Below, piece after piece: positions 41,939-52,606 of a stretch of DNA of 64,000 bases. Positions within the stretch are counted from its first letter, which is position 1; the number at the start of each line of letters is the position of its first letter. Position numbers and translations under genes: made by a program. The DNA lies in NCBI GenBank assembly GCA_963807735.1, contig CAWEDI010000049.1, positions 1 to 64,000 of the forward strand. The letters run 5' to 3'. The notes below the pieces were generated by a model that was not told the DNA's origin, searched no databases, and saw only the letters and a program-made list of their open reading frames with translations. Source of the DNA: Roseiarcus sp963807735 (GTDB lineage Bacteria; Pseudomonadota; Alphaproteobacteria; Rhizobiales; Beijerinckiaceae).

Positions 41939-42912
41939 GACGACGCGATGTCATCGGCTTGATGGGCGCCGCGGCGGCTTGGCCGCTCGGCGCCGCCGCG
42001 CAGCAATCGAGAAGCCTGCCGAGAATCGGGTTTCTGTTTCCGGGACCGGACGCCCTAGCTGTTGCACGCAGCGCGCCCATGTTGGAGGGGCTGCGCAGTG
42101 CGGGCATCGACGCGCCGAGCCAAGCCACCATGGTCATCCGCGCGACCGGCGGCGATCCGGCGCGCGTCGAGCCGCTGCTCGCCGATCTTATTGCTGACAA
42201 GGTCGACGTAATTGTGCCCTTGAGCCCGCAAATGGTTCGAGCCGCCCGTGCCGCGAAGTCGACCATCCCGCTGGTGACCTTCGATCTGGAGAGCGATCCG
42301 ATCGAAAGCGAGCTGTTGGCGAGCTTCGCCCACCCTGGCGGCAACCTCACCGGCGTGTTTCTGGATTTTCCCGACTTCAGCAGGGTTTGTTTTCAGTTCT
42401 TGAAAGAAGCGGTTCCCGGCCTCTCCGAAATGGTCGTCATATGGGATCCAAATACGTCCACGGTACAAACCAGGGCTGTCGCGGCCGCGGTCAAGGGCGC
42501 CGATGTCAAGATTGACATTCTCGAAGTGCGCTCGCCCGCCGGACTCGACGCCGTGTTCGACGCGGCCAGCGCGCTGCGTCCCGATGGCGCAATGCTGCTT
42601 TCGTCGCCCATCATGTCGATCTTCTCCAAGGAGATGGCGCAACTGGCCATCAAACATCGTCTGCCGGCCATTTCGCTGTTCGCCAATTTCGCGCGGACGG
42701 GAGGCTTGATGTCCTACGGACCTGATCTTGACGCGCTCTATCGCAAAGTTGGAGTTCTGGTCGCTAAAGTGCTGAAGGGCGAGCATCCGGCCGACATCCC
42801 GGCCGAACGTCCCGATCGCTTCGAGCTGGTGCTGAACATGAAGACAGCGACGGATCTGGCTCTGACGATCCCGAACACGCTTCTGGCGCGGGCCGACCAG
42901 GTGATCGATTGA
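41935..42912 (+). CDS. ABC-type substrate-binding protein (PF04392), second of pair
   Basis: A 325-residue paralogue of the preceding gene, with signal region MRRRDVIGLMGAAAAWPLGA. Core blocks are LPRIGFLFPGPDALAVARSA, STIPLVTFDLESDPIESELL, FAHPGGNLTGVFLDF and the C-terminal LNMKTATDLALTIPNTLLAR. It differs strongly in the ligand pocket region (NTSTVQTRAVAAAVKG), so the two receptors probably bind different ligands. It is translationally coupled upstream (ATGA) and downstream: its TGA overlaps the TTG start of the kinase. Confidence 0.9.
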   Translation: MRRRDVIGLMGAAAAWPLGAAAQQSRSLPRIGFLFPGPDALAVARSAPMLEGLRSAGIDAPSQATMVIRATGGDPARVEPLLADLIADKVDVIVPLSPQMVRAARAAKSTIPLVTFDLESDPIESELLASFAHPGGNLTGVFLDFPDFSRVCFQFLKEAVPGLSEMVVIWDPNTSTVQTRAVAAAVKGADVKIDILEVRSPAGLDAVFDAASALRPDGAMLLSSPIMSIFSKEMAQLAIKHRLPAISLFANFARTGGLMSYGPDLDALYRKVGVLVAKVLKGEHPADIPAERPDRFELVLNMKTATDLALTIPNTLLARADQVID

Positions 42913-45900
42913 CGCCGCTCGCCCTGCGCGCCTCGGCCGAGCCCGTGCGATCCGCGCGGCGCTTGCGCCGTACGCCGTTGGCGGTGAAACTCGCCATCGC
43001 TTTCCTCGGCCTCGTCGCGCTCGTGCTGATCGTCAATGGCACGGTCGACACCTATCTGACCTACAACCAAGCCAAGCGCGCCGCGCTCGAAGTCGAAGTC
43101 TGAGAAGGCCCGCGGAGCGGCCGAGCGGGTCGGCGCGTTTCTCGCCGATATTCAGACCGAGCTCGGTTGGACCAGCGGCGTCGAATGGGGCTACGCCAAG
43201 CTCGAGCAGCAGCGCTACGACTTCATCCGGCTGTTGCGGCAGGCCCCCGCGATCACCGCGCTCTCCTATATCGACAGCCATGGCAAGGAGCAGATCGCCG
43301 TTTCGCGACTGGAGCCCGACTCGATCGCGTCGGGCAAGGATTTTTCCGCCGATCCGCGCTTCGTGCGGGCCGTCGCGGACAAGATCTGGTTCGGGCCGGT
43401 GGAGTTCCGGCGCGGCTCGGAGCCTTACATGACGATCGCGCTCGCCCATGTCGGCAAGACCCCGGGGGTCACCGTCGCCGACGTCAACCTGAAGCTGGTG
43501 TGGGACGTCGTCAGCGCGATTCATGTCGGCGCCAATGGTTTTGCCTATGTCGTCGACGACCACGGTCGCCTGATCGCGCATCCCGACTTGAGCCTGGTGC
43601 TGCGCGACAGCGATTTTTCGCAATTGCCGCAAGTCTCTGAGGCGCTGAAGGGACAAAGCGGCGGAGCGGCGGCGGCCGCGAAGTCGCTCGACGGCGACGC
43701 CGTGCTGACCGCGTTCGCGATCGAGCCGAAGACGCATTGGGCGGTGTTCGTCGAGCAGCCGCTGTCGGAGGCGCTCGCCGCGGCTTATGCGACGCTGGCG
43801 CGCGCCGGCGGCCTGCTCGGCCTCGGGCTGCTGCTCGCCGCCGTAACCGGCGTGGCGCTCGCGCGGCGGATGGCGGCTCCAATCCGACAATTGCAGGCGG
43901 GCGCTGAAAACCTCGGCGCCGGCGACCTGGCGCAGCGGCTCGACATCCGCACCGGCGACGAGATCGAGGCGCTCGCCGGCAGCTTCAACCGAATGGCGAG
44001 AAGCCTGCAAGAGAGCTACGAGACGCTGGAAGCCAAGGTCGAGACGCGCACGAAAGACCTTAGCGAGGCGCTGGAGCGGCAGACCGCGACGGCCGAGATT
44101 TTGAAAGTCATCGCCGGTTCGCCCTCGGACACACAGCCGGTGTTCGAGAGCATCGTCGTGACCGCCGTGCGGCTGCTCGGATGCAACGTCGCGGCCGTGA
44201 TGCTCCGCGACGGCGGCGCCTTCGAGACCATCGCCGCGGCCTCCCCAAAAGGTCGATACACGCCCAAGACCTCAAGGTTGCCGATTGATCCGTCCGCGAA
44301 CTTCCCGTCGCGAGCGATCGTCTCGAAAGAAACGCTTCATTTGCCGGATTGGTCGCTGATCGACCTTCCGGAGCAGGAGCGCAAGGTCCGCGAGCTTCTC
44401 GGGGCGGAGTGTGCGCTGTACCTGCCTTTGCAGCGTGAGGGCGAATGTTTTGCCCTGCTGAGCCTCCTTGCCCAACGCGCCAACGCGTTCGGCCCGAACG
44501 AAATCGCCCTGGCCGAATCCTTCGGCGATCAGGCGCTGATCGCGATCGAGAACGTGCGGTTGTTTACAGAAGTGACCGCGAAGACGCGCGACCTCGAAGA
44601 GGCGCTGCAACAGCAGACCGCGACCGCCGACGTGCTGAAGGTCATCAGCCGCTCGGCGTTCGATCTCGACGCCGTGCTCCATACGCTGGTCGGGTCGGCC
44701 ATCACGCTCTGCGAGGCGGCCCGCGGCATTATCTGGATGCGAAGGGGCGATCGCCTGCATCGCGCCGCTCACATCAATTATCCCGAGGACTGGGTTTGGT
44801 CGGGGGGCGATGTCCCGATCGCGCCGGCCCCCGACGCGACCTCCGTGTCGGGCATCGCCGCGTTCACCGGCGAGGTCGTCAACATCGAGGACATGCTGTC
44901 GGATCCGCGCTTCGACGAACTCACCGTGCGCAGGCTCGGCGGCCATCGCGGCGTGCTCGCCGTGCCGATGGATCGAGACGGCGAGGTGGTCGGCGTAATC
45001 AGTCTAACCCGTCCCGAGGCGCGCCGATTTACCGACCGACAGGTCGCTTTGGTGAAGGCTTTCGCGGATCAGGCCGTGATCGCCATCGAGAACACGCGTC
45101 TATTCGACGCGGTTCAGGCGCGCACGCGCGAACTGACCGAGGCGCTGCAACAGCAGACCGCGACCGCCGACGTGCTGAAGGTGATCAGCCGTTCGGCTTT
45201 CGATTTGCAGCCTATTCTCGATACGTTGCTGAAGTCGGCGTTCGACCTGATTGGCGCGACCACCGGCGTGATCAGCCTGCGCGAGGGCGATCAGCTCCGG
45301 ATCAAATCCGCTTTAAGCCCGACGCCGGGCGTGCAGGAAAAACTGGTGGGCCTCGCCGTCCCTCCCGACAGTTCAACCGTCGCAGGCCGAGCGATGACGA
45401 GCGGAAAAATCGAATACGTCGCCGACGCCGACGTCGACCCCCAGTTTCGGAGACTGGCCGCCGGCCGCGCCGAACATTCGTTCCTCGCCGTGCCCCTTAC
45501 ACGCGACGACCGCGTCGAAGGCGTGATCACTTTGGTCGGGCAGGAGCCGAACGCCTTTACCCCACGGCACATCGCCCTCGTCCAGACCTTCGCCGACCAA
45601 GCCGTCATCGCCGTCGAGAACGTGCGTCTGTTCGACGAAGTGCAGGCGCGCACGCGCGATCTCGAAGAATCGCTCGCCCAGCAGACCGCGACGGCGGACG
45701 TGCTGAAGGCGATCAGTCGGTCGGCGTTCGATCTCGACGTCGTGCTTGAAACGTTGGTTTCCACCGCGGTGCGGCTCTGCGATGCGAATGGGGGCCAAAT
45801 CTTCCGCCGTCACGGAGAGACGTTCCGCTACGCCGCTAGCAAGATGGAGGTCGCGCCAGCTTATCTTGAGCATGAACAGACCACTCAGATCGGCCCCGGT

Positions 45901-48639
45901 CGCGGCACGCTGGTTGGGCGCGTGGCGCTTGAAGGACGCGCGGTCCAGATCGAGGACGCCTGGAACGATCCCGAATATGCCGAGAAGGCCGAGGCGCGCA
46001 TCGGCAACGTCAGAGCGATGCTCGGCGTTCCGTTGCTGCGAAGCGGCGAACTGATTGGCGCCTTCGCGCTGGCCCGATTCGAGCCGGTTGCGTTCTCGCA
46101 GAGACAGGTTGAGCTGGTTCAGACCTTCGCCGACCAGGCCGTCATCGCCATCGAGAACGCCCGGCTATTTGCGGCGGTTCAGGAGCGCACGCGCGATCTC
46201 GAAGAATCGCTCGCCCAGCAGACCGCCACCGCCGACGTTCTGAAGGTCATCAGCCGCTCGGCGTTCGATTTGCAAGTCGTGCTCGATACGTTGGTCGGTT
46301 CGGCCAGTCAGCTATGCGGCGTTTCAAGCGGCCTGATCTTCCTGAAGAAGGGTGACGCGCTGCATTTGTGCTCCGCCATCAATACCCAGTCCGACCCGAT
46401 CGTCGAGGAGCTGAGACGAAACCCGCAGACCGCGGGGCGGGGTTCGGTTGCTTCCCGCGTCCTCCTTACCGGGGAGGTTCAGAACGTCGCTGACGTCCAG
46501 CAGGACGCCGACTACCCCGCGAACTTGAAGCAAGCCATCCAAGTCCGGGCTCTCCTGGGCGTCCCCTTGAAAAGGGACGATGAAGTGGTCGGCGCCTTCG
46601 TTCTCAGGCGCGACGAACCCGGACTGTTCGATACACGGCATGTCGATTTGGTCCGGACGTTCGCGGATCAGGCGGTCATCGCCGTCGAGAACGCCAGGCT
46701 GCTGGACGAAGTTCGCGCACGAACCGATGATCTCGAAAAATCGCTCGCCCAGCAGACCGCCACCGCCGACGTGTTGAAGGTCATCAGCCGCTCGGCTTTC
46801 GACCTCGACGCGATCTTTGAGACGCTCGTCACGACCGCTGTCGATCTTTGCGGCGCATCGTCAGGGACTTTGTGCGTTCGCGAGGGCGACGCGTTCCGCT
46901 ATCGCGGCATGGCGGGACCGGCGGCGACGCCCGAGCTTCAGCGCTATCTGGAGACGCATCCGCTCACGCGCGTGACGCGTCAGACCGCAGCGGGCCGGGC
47001 GATTCTCTCGCGGCAAACCGAGCAGATCGAGGACGTGCTCGCGGAAGAAGACTACATTGTTCCTTTTTCCGCGCACGGCAGTCCGGCGCGCTCGCTGCTC
47101 GGCGTGCCGCTGATCGGCAAGACGGAAGTGCTCGGCGCCATCGTGGTGGCGCGCGCCGAGCCCGGCGCCTTTCCGCCGCGCCATGTCGAAATCCTGCGGA
47201 CTTTCGCCGACCAGGCCGTGATCGCCATCGAGAATTCACGGTTGTTCGAGCAGGTCCAGGCGCGCACGCGCGAACTCGAAGATTCGCTGGCGCAGCAGAC
47301 CGCTACGGCAGACGTCTTGAAAGTCATCAATCGATCTGCGTTCGATTTGCAAGCCGTGCTCGACACGCTGGTCACCTCCGCCGTAGGGCTGTTCGGCGCC
47401 GATAACGGCATCATGTACTTGCAGCGTGGCCAGGCTTTTTATGTCCGCGCCGCGCACAACAAGGCGGAGTTCCAGCCTATTGTCGATCGCTTGCGAGAGC
47501 AGCCGCACCATCCGGGGCGCGGGTCGGTCGGCGCGAGGGTGCTGCTGACCGGGGAAACCCAGCACGTGCCCGATTTGCAGGCGGACCCCGAATACGACCC
47601 CAAGTTCCGCGCGGCGGCCATCGGCAAAGCGGTGCTGGGCGTGCCGATGAAGCGCGACGGCGCGGTCGTCGGCGCCATCGTGTTCGTGCGCCGCGAGGCG
47701 GTCCCCTATTCTCCACGACACATCGAGATCGCCCAGACCTTCGCCGACCAAGCTGTCATCGCCGTTGAAAACGCGCGCCTTTTCGAAGAGGTGCAGGCGC
47801 GCACGCGCGAACTCGAACAATCGCTCTCCGATCTACGCAACGCGCAGGATCGTCTCGTGCAGTCCGAAAAGCTCGCCTCGCTCGGCCAACTCACCGCCGG
47901 CATCGCCCACGAAATCAAGAACCCGCTCAATTTCGTCAACAATTTCGCAAGCCTGTCGCGCGAGCTGCTAGAGGAGTTGCGGGAGACGCTCGGCGGGCTG
48001 CCGGACGACGCGAAGGCGGAGGCGGGCGATCTGATGGGCATGATCAACTCCAACCTGGAAAAGGTCGCCAGCCACGGCAAACGCGCGGATTCCATCGTCA
48101 AGAACATGCTCTTGCATTCGCGCGAGGGTTCGGGCGAGCGCAGCAAAGTGAACGTCAACGCCATGGTGGAGGAGGCGCTCAATCTCGGCTATCACGGCGC
48201 GCGGGCGGAGAAGCCCGGTTTCAACGTGACGATCGAGAAGGCGTTCGACCCGGACGCCGGCGAGGCGGATCTCTATTTGCAGGAAGTCACGCGCGTGCTT
48301 CTGAACCTCATCTCCAACGGCTTTTACGCGAGCGCCAAGCGCCAGCAAAGCGAGGGTCCGGGCTACGAGCCGACGCTCAGGGCGGCGACCCGCGCGCTCG
48401 GACGCAGCGTCGAAATCCGCATTCGCGACAACGGCACGGGCATCCCCGACGACGTGCGCGCCAGGATGTTCAACCCGTTCTTCACCACGAAGCCCGCCGG
48501 CGAGGGCACGGGCTTGGGCTTGAGTCTCAGCCACGACATCGTCGTCAAGCAGCACGGCGGGACGCTCGACGTCGAGACGACGCCGGGCGCGTTCACCGAG
48601 TTCGTCATCACGCTGCCGCGCGAAGGAGCGGGGACATGA
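42909..48639 (+). CDS. seven-GAF sensor histidine kinase with cache-like input domain (one-base frame break)
   Basis: Corrected length is about 1909 residues. It starts at TTG 42909, with helix LAVKLAIAFLGLVALVLIVNG. A one-base insertion at about 43101 creates a stop after AALEVEV; dropping it joins VEVEKARGAAERVGAFLADIQ with no other defect. The extracytoplasmic part (ITALSYIDSHGKEQIAVSRL, GGSEPYMTIALAH-like text) looks like a cache sensor. A second helix (GLLGLGLLLAAVTGVALARR), a HAMP, then seven GAF modules follow, each led by a QTATADVLKVISRSAFDL linker. The kinase core has GIAHEIKNPLNFVNNFASLS and GTGLGLSLSHDIVVKQHGG. It is coupled to two binding proteins upstream and a receiver downstream. 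Confidence 0.9.
44066..47812 (+). repeat. seven tandem GAF modules, about 535-bp period
   Basis: The linker encoding QTATADVLKVISRSAFDL begins near 44078, 44612, 45152, 45683, 46217, 46757 and 47297, spacings of 531 to 540 bp. The linkers are nearly identical at DNA level while GAF cores diverge. Helix-forming linkers between GAF domains typically transmit signals along the dimer. The repeats are a substrate for unequal recombination. Confidence 0.88.
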
Positions 48640-49034
48640 GCGCGCTGATCCTGGTTGTCGACGACGAACCCGACGTCGCGGAGCTGTTCCGTCAACAGTT
48701 CCGCCGCGACGTGCGCGCCAACCGCTTCGCGCTCGATTTCGCGCTCTCGGGCGAGGAGGCTTTGGGCAAGGTCGCGCGCGTGACGGACCCCGAACTCATC
48801 CTGATCCTGTCCGACATCAACATGCCCGGCATGAGCGGGCTCGACCTGCTGCCGAAGGCGCGCGCGGCGCGGCCCGACGTCCCGGTCATCATGATTACCG
48901 CCTACGGCGACGCCGAAACTCGTCGGCACGCGCAAGCCGGCGGCGCGGCGGGTCTGGTCGTTAAGCCGATCGACTTCCCCGAACTTCGGCGCACCATCGA
49001 GGCGCGGCTGGCGGAGATCGTAGGCGGGGGATGA
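48636..49034 (+). CDS. stand-alone receiver-domain response regulator
   Basis: A 132-residue CheY-like receiver without output domain. The acidic pair is D9-D10 (LVVDDEPDV), the phospho-acceptor is D60 in LILSDINMPGMSGLD, the switch threonine is T88 in VIMITAYGD, and the lysine is K110 in GLVVKPIDFPEL. The ATG overlaps the kinase stop (ATGA), so it should be the cognate receiver. Output could be protein-protein interaction or phosphotransfer to another regulator. Confidence 0.92.
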   Translation: MSALILVVDDEPDVAELFRQQFRRDVRANRFALDFALSGEEALGKVARVTDPELILILSDINMPGMSGLDLLPKARAARPDVPVIMITAYGDAETRRHAQAGGAAGLVVKPIDFPELRRTIEARLAEIVGGG

Positions 49035-49434
49035 AGTCTCAGCGGGGACGGAATTTGGCCGGGGGCCTGTCGCCGCCGAGTCGCGCCCCTGCAATCCGTC
49101 ATGAGCCCCCGGGAGCAGGCGAGCAATTCATCTGGAAGCCCTACGAAAGTCTTTGCGAAGCTTCGCCGAGCCGATCAACGTCTCACGCCTCGCCCGCCAC
49201 GGCATAACAACCGCGCCTGCGACTCGAACCCGGCAACGCTGCAAACATTCATACCATCGTCGATCATTGCTGCTTCAATCGGAGCAAGCTGATCATACCA
49301 ATCGGAATGCGCCACTGCGCCTGTCATATCAGTTCGCTTCGGCGACTTGACAATATTCCACCACCGTCTTGCCGTCACAAAGCGATCAACCTGACAACTC
49401 GGCATCAACTCCCGCCTCGAAATTACCATCGTCG
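49035..49434. other. intergenic region upstream of the sugar ABC operon
   Basis: About 400 bp without a supportable gene. The right half is markedly poorer in G+C. It may hold operator sites for the sugar importer, but no clear inverted repeat stands out. Confidence 0.4.
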
Positions 49435-49463
49435 TTGCACGCGTAATATATTTGTTCTAGCAT
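49435..49463 (+). promoter_or_regulatory. putative sigma-70 promoter of the sugar ABC operon
   Basis: TTGCAC at 49435-49440 and TAGCAT at 49458-49463 are separated by exactly 17 bp, close to the sigma-70 consensus. They lie 62 bp before the chosen start of the binding protein. The AT-rich spacer supports it. Not proven. Confidence 0.45.
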
Positions 49464-49524
49464 GTTGTCGGCGCGACGCGCTGGTCTCGGTCTGGAGGCA
49501 AACTCCTGCGCCAGGGAGGGGTTG

Positions 49525-50556
49525 ATGGAACCGCTCATCAAGACGGCAAGCGCCGCCTTTGCGGCGCTCGGCGTCGAACTCGCGGCCACAACCGCCATGG
49601 CGTCAGACAATCACATCGTGGTGGCTGGTTGGCAGCACCCTTACTTCGCGCCGTGGGAACAGGCTGCAGCCGATGCGCAGAAGGATTTCGGCATCGCCTC
49701 TGTCGCCTTCAAAGTTCCCGGCGGTTCGAAACTTGAGCTGCAGATTGAACTCATGGAGTCGCAAGCGTCGCAGGGCGTCAAGGCGTTGGGCATCTTCCCC
49801 GGCGATCCCGTAGGCGTAAACTCGACGATCTCCGAACTCAAGTCGAACGGCATACCGGTCGCCGCGCTCGGCGGTTGCACCGTCGATCCAACAGACGCGG
49901 TGTTCTGTTTGGCTACTGACCCATACAAGACCACCTACGCCATGACCAAAGCGCTGATCGCCGCCATAGGTGGCAAGGGCAATATTGTTCACCTGACGGG
50001 TCTTCTCGTCGACACCAACACGACCCTACGCGAACAGGCGGTGCAGAAGGCGGTGGACGAGACCAACGGCGCGGTCACGCTGTTGCAGACTGTGGCGGAC
50101 ACCGACGATCCAACCATGGGCGACCAGAAGATCAACGCGCTGCTCGCCTCGTCCAAGGACAAGGTCGACGGCATTGTAGCGACCGCGCACATCACTTCGG
50201 CGGTGATCGCCAAGTCGCTACGCGCTCTCGGCGACAAGCGCATCAAGTTGGTGGCGTTCGACGACGACCAAGCCGTTGTCGATGACGTCAAGGACGGCTT
50301 CGCCGTTTCGACTTATGTGCAAAATCCTTATGGACAGGCGTATATCGGCGCGTATGCCCTCGATCTGCTCGCCAGCGGCGCCTGCACAATGAAGGTCGAC
50401 GCGCCGTGGATCAAGACGCCGCAGACCGCGCATTTTATCGATTCGGGCGTGCTCGCGGTGACGCCCGACAAGCTGGGCACATACAAAGACGATCTTAAAA
50501 GACTGACCGCCGATATCCAGGCAAAGTTCAAGAATACCTATATGACGTGCAAATAG
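49525..50556 (+). CDS. sugar ABC transporter substrate-binding protein (type 1 periplasmic)
   Basis: A 343-residue periplasmic receptor of the ribose/galactose/LacI-like (Peripla_BP_4) class. After the signal peptide (about residues 1-28, ending near TAMASDN) come HIVVAGWQHPYFAPWEQAAA, LEIQ-like helix LQIELMESQASQGVKALGIF and GNIVHLTGLLVDTNTTLREQ. The hinge region IKLVAFDDDQAVVDDVKDGF is typical of sugar receptors. ATG 49525 has the strong ribosome site AGGGAGGGG; the in-frame ATG at 49462 overlaps the predicted -10 box. Ligand likely a pentose, hexose or polyol, not identifiable here. Confidence 0.88.
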   Translation: MEPLIKTASAAFAALGVELAATTAMASDNHIVVAGWQHPYFAPWEQAAADAQKDFGIASVAFKVPGGSKLELQIELMESQASQGVKALGIFPGDPVGVNSTISELKSNGIPVAALGGCTVDPTDAVFCLATDPYKTTYAMTKALIAAIGGKGNIVHLTGLLVDTNTTLREQAVQKAVDETNGAVTLLQTVADTDDPTMGDQKINALLASSKDKVDGIVATAHITSAVIAKSLRALGDKRIKLVAFDDDQAVVDDVKDGFAVSTYVQNPYGQAYIGAYALDLLASGACTMKVDAPWIKTPQTAHFIDSGVLAVTPDKLGTYKDDLKRLTADIQAKFKNTYMTCK

Positions 50557-50581
50557 ACGTCTCGCCCTCCCGACAACACGG

Positions 50582-50598
50582 CGGCGCTTGCTGCGCCG
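50582..50598 (+). promoter_or_regulatory. short hairpin between the receptor and the first permease
   Basis: CGGCGC and GCGCCG pair across the loop TTGCT in the 110-bp gap after the binding-protein stop. Such hairpins often protect the upstream mRNA segment so that the receptor is made in excess over the membrane subunits. The stem is short and the assignment weak. Confidence 0.35.
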
Positions 50599-50666
50599 GC
50601 GTGGCGCGAACGCCTCGCAGGCCGCAATGTTGGTTGAGCCGGACGTGAATCGAGGGGAGCGGCGCC

Positions 50667-51653
50667 GTGAGCCCTGGGGCGGATGCTGGGCATACTGCGC
50701 GCCGTCGCCTGAAGACCGCTCCGCAATTCGGACTTTTGGTCATCATCGTCGCGCTGTGCGGGCTGTTTGCCCTGAAGCAACCGGGCTACATTTCGTCCTT
50801 CAACCTGTTCGCAATGGGTCGCTCGCTTGCCGTGGACGTCGTTCTCGGCTTTTCACAGATGGTCGTGCTGGCGACGGGCGGCATGAACCTTTCGATTGGT
50901 TCAATCGGCGTCTGCAGCGTCATGCTCTCAGGCTATCTGATGCAGACGCTGGGCTTGCCGGTGTCGATCGCATTCCTCTTGGCGTTGGCTCTCGGAGGCG
51001 CGCTCGGGTGGCTCAATGGCTTCACAATCGTGAAATCAGGAGCCAACGCCTTCGTCGTTACGCTTGCCAGCGCTAACCTTTTTTCCGGAGCCATGCTGAT
51101 CCTGACGCGCGCAGAGCCGATCAATGGTTTGCCGCCCACCGTGAGCGCGATAGGATCTTATAGAGCGTTCGGCCTCATTTCGCCGACGCTGTTGGCGGCG
51201 CTGATGCTCGGCGTGTCGCTCTTCATTTTCTTTCGCTATTCGGTCAGCGGCAAGGAAATGTTGGCGGCTGGGGCGAACCGAAACGCGGCGGCAATGTCCG
51301 GCATTCCGGTCGATCGGTCAATCGTTCTCAGTCATACGCTCTCCGGAGCGCTCGCCGGGGTGGCCGGACTGATGGTGGTGGTGCGCGTTGGCGCCGCGTT
51401 ACCCTCGGTTGGCGGCGGAGACTGGATTCTGCCGTCCTTCCTGGGTCCGGTCCTAGGCGGCGTTGCGCTCACCGGCGGCTTCGTGTCGGTGACCGGCGCG
51501 CTGCTTGGAGCAACCCTTGTCACCATCATCCGCTCGGGGCTGCTTGTCCTCAACATTGGCAATTTCTGGCTCCAATTGTTTCTTGGCCTGTTCCTGTTCG
51601 CGGCGGTGTTGGCGCAACGTTACGGCGGCGTCCTCCGGAGGCGGCTGAGATGA
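50667..51653 (+). CDS. sugar ABC transporter permease (RbsC family), first
   Basis: A 328-residue membrane subunit with about eight to ten helices. The family blocks are VVLATGGMNLSIGSIGVCSV, LNGFTIVKSGANAFVVTLAS and AAGANRNAAAMSGIPVDRSI, whose A-x-G-x-N segment is the cytoplasmic coupling loop, followed by GGVALTGGFVSVTGALLGAT. GTG 50667 is used, with GAGGGGAG upstream. It probably forms a heterodimer with the next gene, whose start overlaps its stop. Confidence 0.9.
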   Translation: MSPGADAGHTARRRLKTAPQFGLLVIIVALCGLFALKQPGYISSFNLFAMGRSLAVDVVLGFSQMVVLATGGMNLSIGSIGVCSVMLSGYLMQTLGLPVSIAFLLALALGGALGWLNGFTIVKSGANAFVVTLASANLFSGAMLILTRAEPINGLPPTVSAIGSYRAFGLISPTLLAALMLGVSLFIFFRYSVSGKEMLAAGANRNAAAMSGIPVDRSIVLSHTLSGALAGVAGLMVVVRVGAALPSVGGGDWILPSFLGPVLGGVALTGGFVSVTGALLGATLVTIIRSGLLVLNIGNFWLQLFLGLFLFAAVLAQRYGGVLRRRLR

Positions 51654-52603
51654 TCGCATTGCGCAGGCTCATCGCAACGGAATGGGGCGGCCTGGGGCTT
51701 ATATTCGTCCTCGGCAGCGGCGCGGCGGCGCTGCTATCGCCGAGCTTTCTCACCGAATTCAACATCTACGTGATGCTGCGAAGCGCCAGCACGAGCATAC
51801 TGGTTGCTTTCGCCCAAATGATTGTCCTTGCCGTGGGGCAGATGAGCCTCGCTGTCGGGGCGTTGGGTGGACTGGTCGCGGTGCTCTTCGGAGCCATGCT
51901 GGAGCTGCTGGGCCTGCCGTTGCCGATCGCCATCGCCCTGGCTCTGTTGATTGGCGCCACGGGCGGGTTGATCAATGGAGCCCTGACGGCGGCGACGGGA
52001 ATCGACGGCTTCATCGTCACGCTGGCGAGTGGTTCGGTGTTCACAGGGATCAACCTGGGGCTCACTCAGAGCAAACCCTTCCACGGCATCCCTTCAGACT
52101 TTGTGGCCTTCGGTGACGCGCGCTGGGGCTTTATGCCGGCGGTGCTCTGGCCACCGCTCATCGTCGCGCCGCTGCTCGCGGTCTTTCTTTACCGGTCGAA
52201 GCCTGGCCGGCGGTTGCTCGCCGTCGGCGGCAATGCGCGTGCGGCGGAACTCTCGGGGATTTCGCCCGGCGCCATGGTGGTGCTGGCTCACGCCATTTCC
52301 GGCGGCCTCGCGGGGCTCGCGGCAGTGCTGGCGGTGGCGCAACTCGGGGCCGCGCAGCCCGAGATCGGCAACACATGGCTGCTGATCTCGTTTGCGGGCC
52401 CTATCATCGGCGGCGCTTCTTTGAACGGAGGCAACGTTTCCATTCTGGGCGCCATGCTCGCGGTGCTGGTGATCGCACTGATCGAGGACACGCTTGTCCT
52501 CGTCAAGGTTGATCCGTACTGGGTGCAGTTCACCCTCGGCGCGCTCGTGTTGCTGACGGTCGGACTCAACCGATGGCGGCCGATGCACGCCGCCGGAGCT
52601 TGA
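51650..52603 (+). CDS. sugar ABC transporter permease (RbsC family), second
   Basis: A 317-residue paralogue of the previous gene: IVLAVGQMSLAVGALGGLVA, INGALTAATGIDGFIVTLAS, AVGGNARAAELSGISPGAMV (coupling loop) and GGASLNGGNVSILGAMLAVL. The ATG overlaps the upstream stop (ATGA) and the gene ends 3 bp before the ATPase start, so assembly partners are made together. Two distinct permeases imply a heterodimeric channel. Confidence 0.9.
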   Translation: MIALRRLIATEWGGLGLIFVLGSGAAALLSPSFLTEFNIYVMLRSASTSILVAFAQMIVLAVGQMSLAVGALGGLVAVLFGAMLELLGLPLPIAIALALLIGATGGLINGALTAATGIDGFIVTLASGSVFTGINLGLTQSKPFHGIPSDFVAFGDARWGFMPAVLWPPLIVAPLLAVFLYRSKPGRRLLAVGGNARAAELSGISPGAMVVLAHAISGGLAGLAAVLAVAQLGAAQPEIGNTWLLISFAGPIIGGASLNGGNVSILGAMLAVLVIALIEDTLVLVKVDPYWVQFTLGALVLLTVGLNRWRPMHAAGA

Positions 52604-52606
52604 GGG

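Noticed and set aside
49205..49245. Possible tRNA 3' part on the minus strand (GGGTTCGAGTCGC-like T-loop)
   Set aside because: The T-stem does not pair and no acceptor, anticodon or D-arm can be drawn around it.
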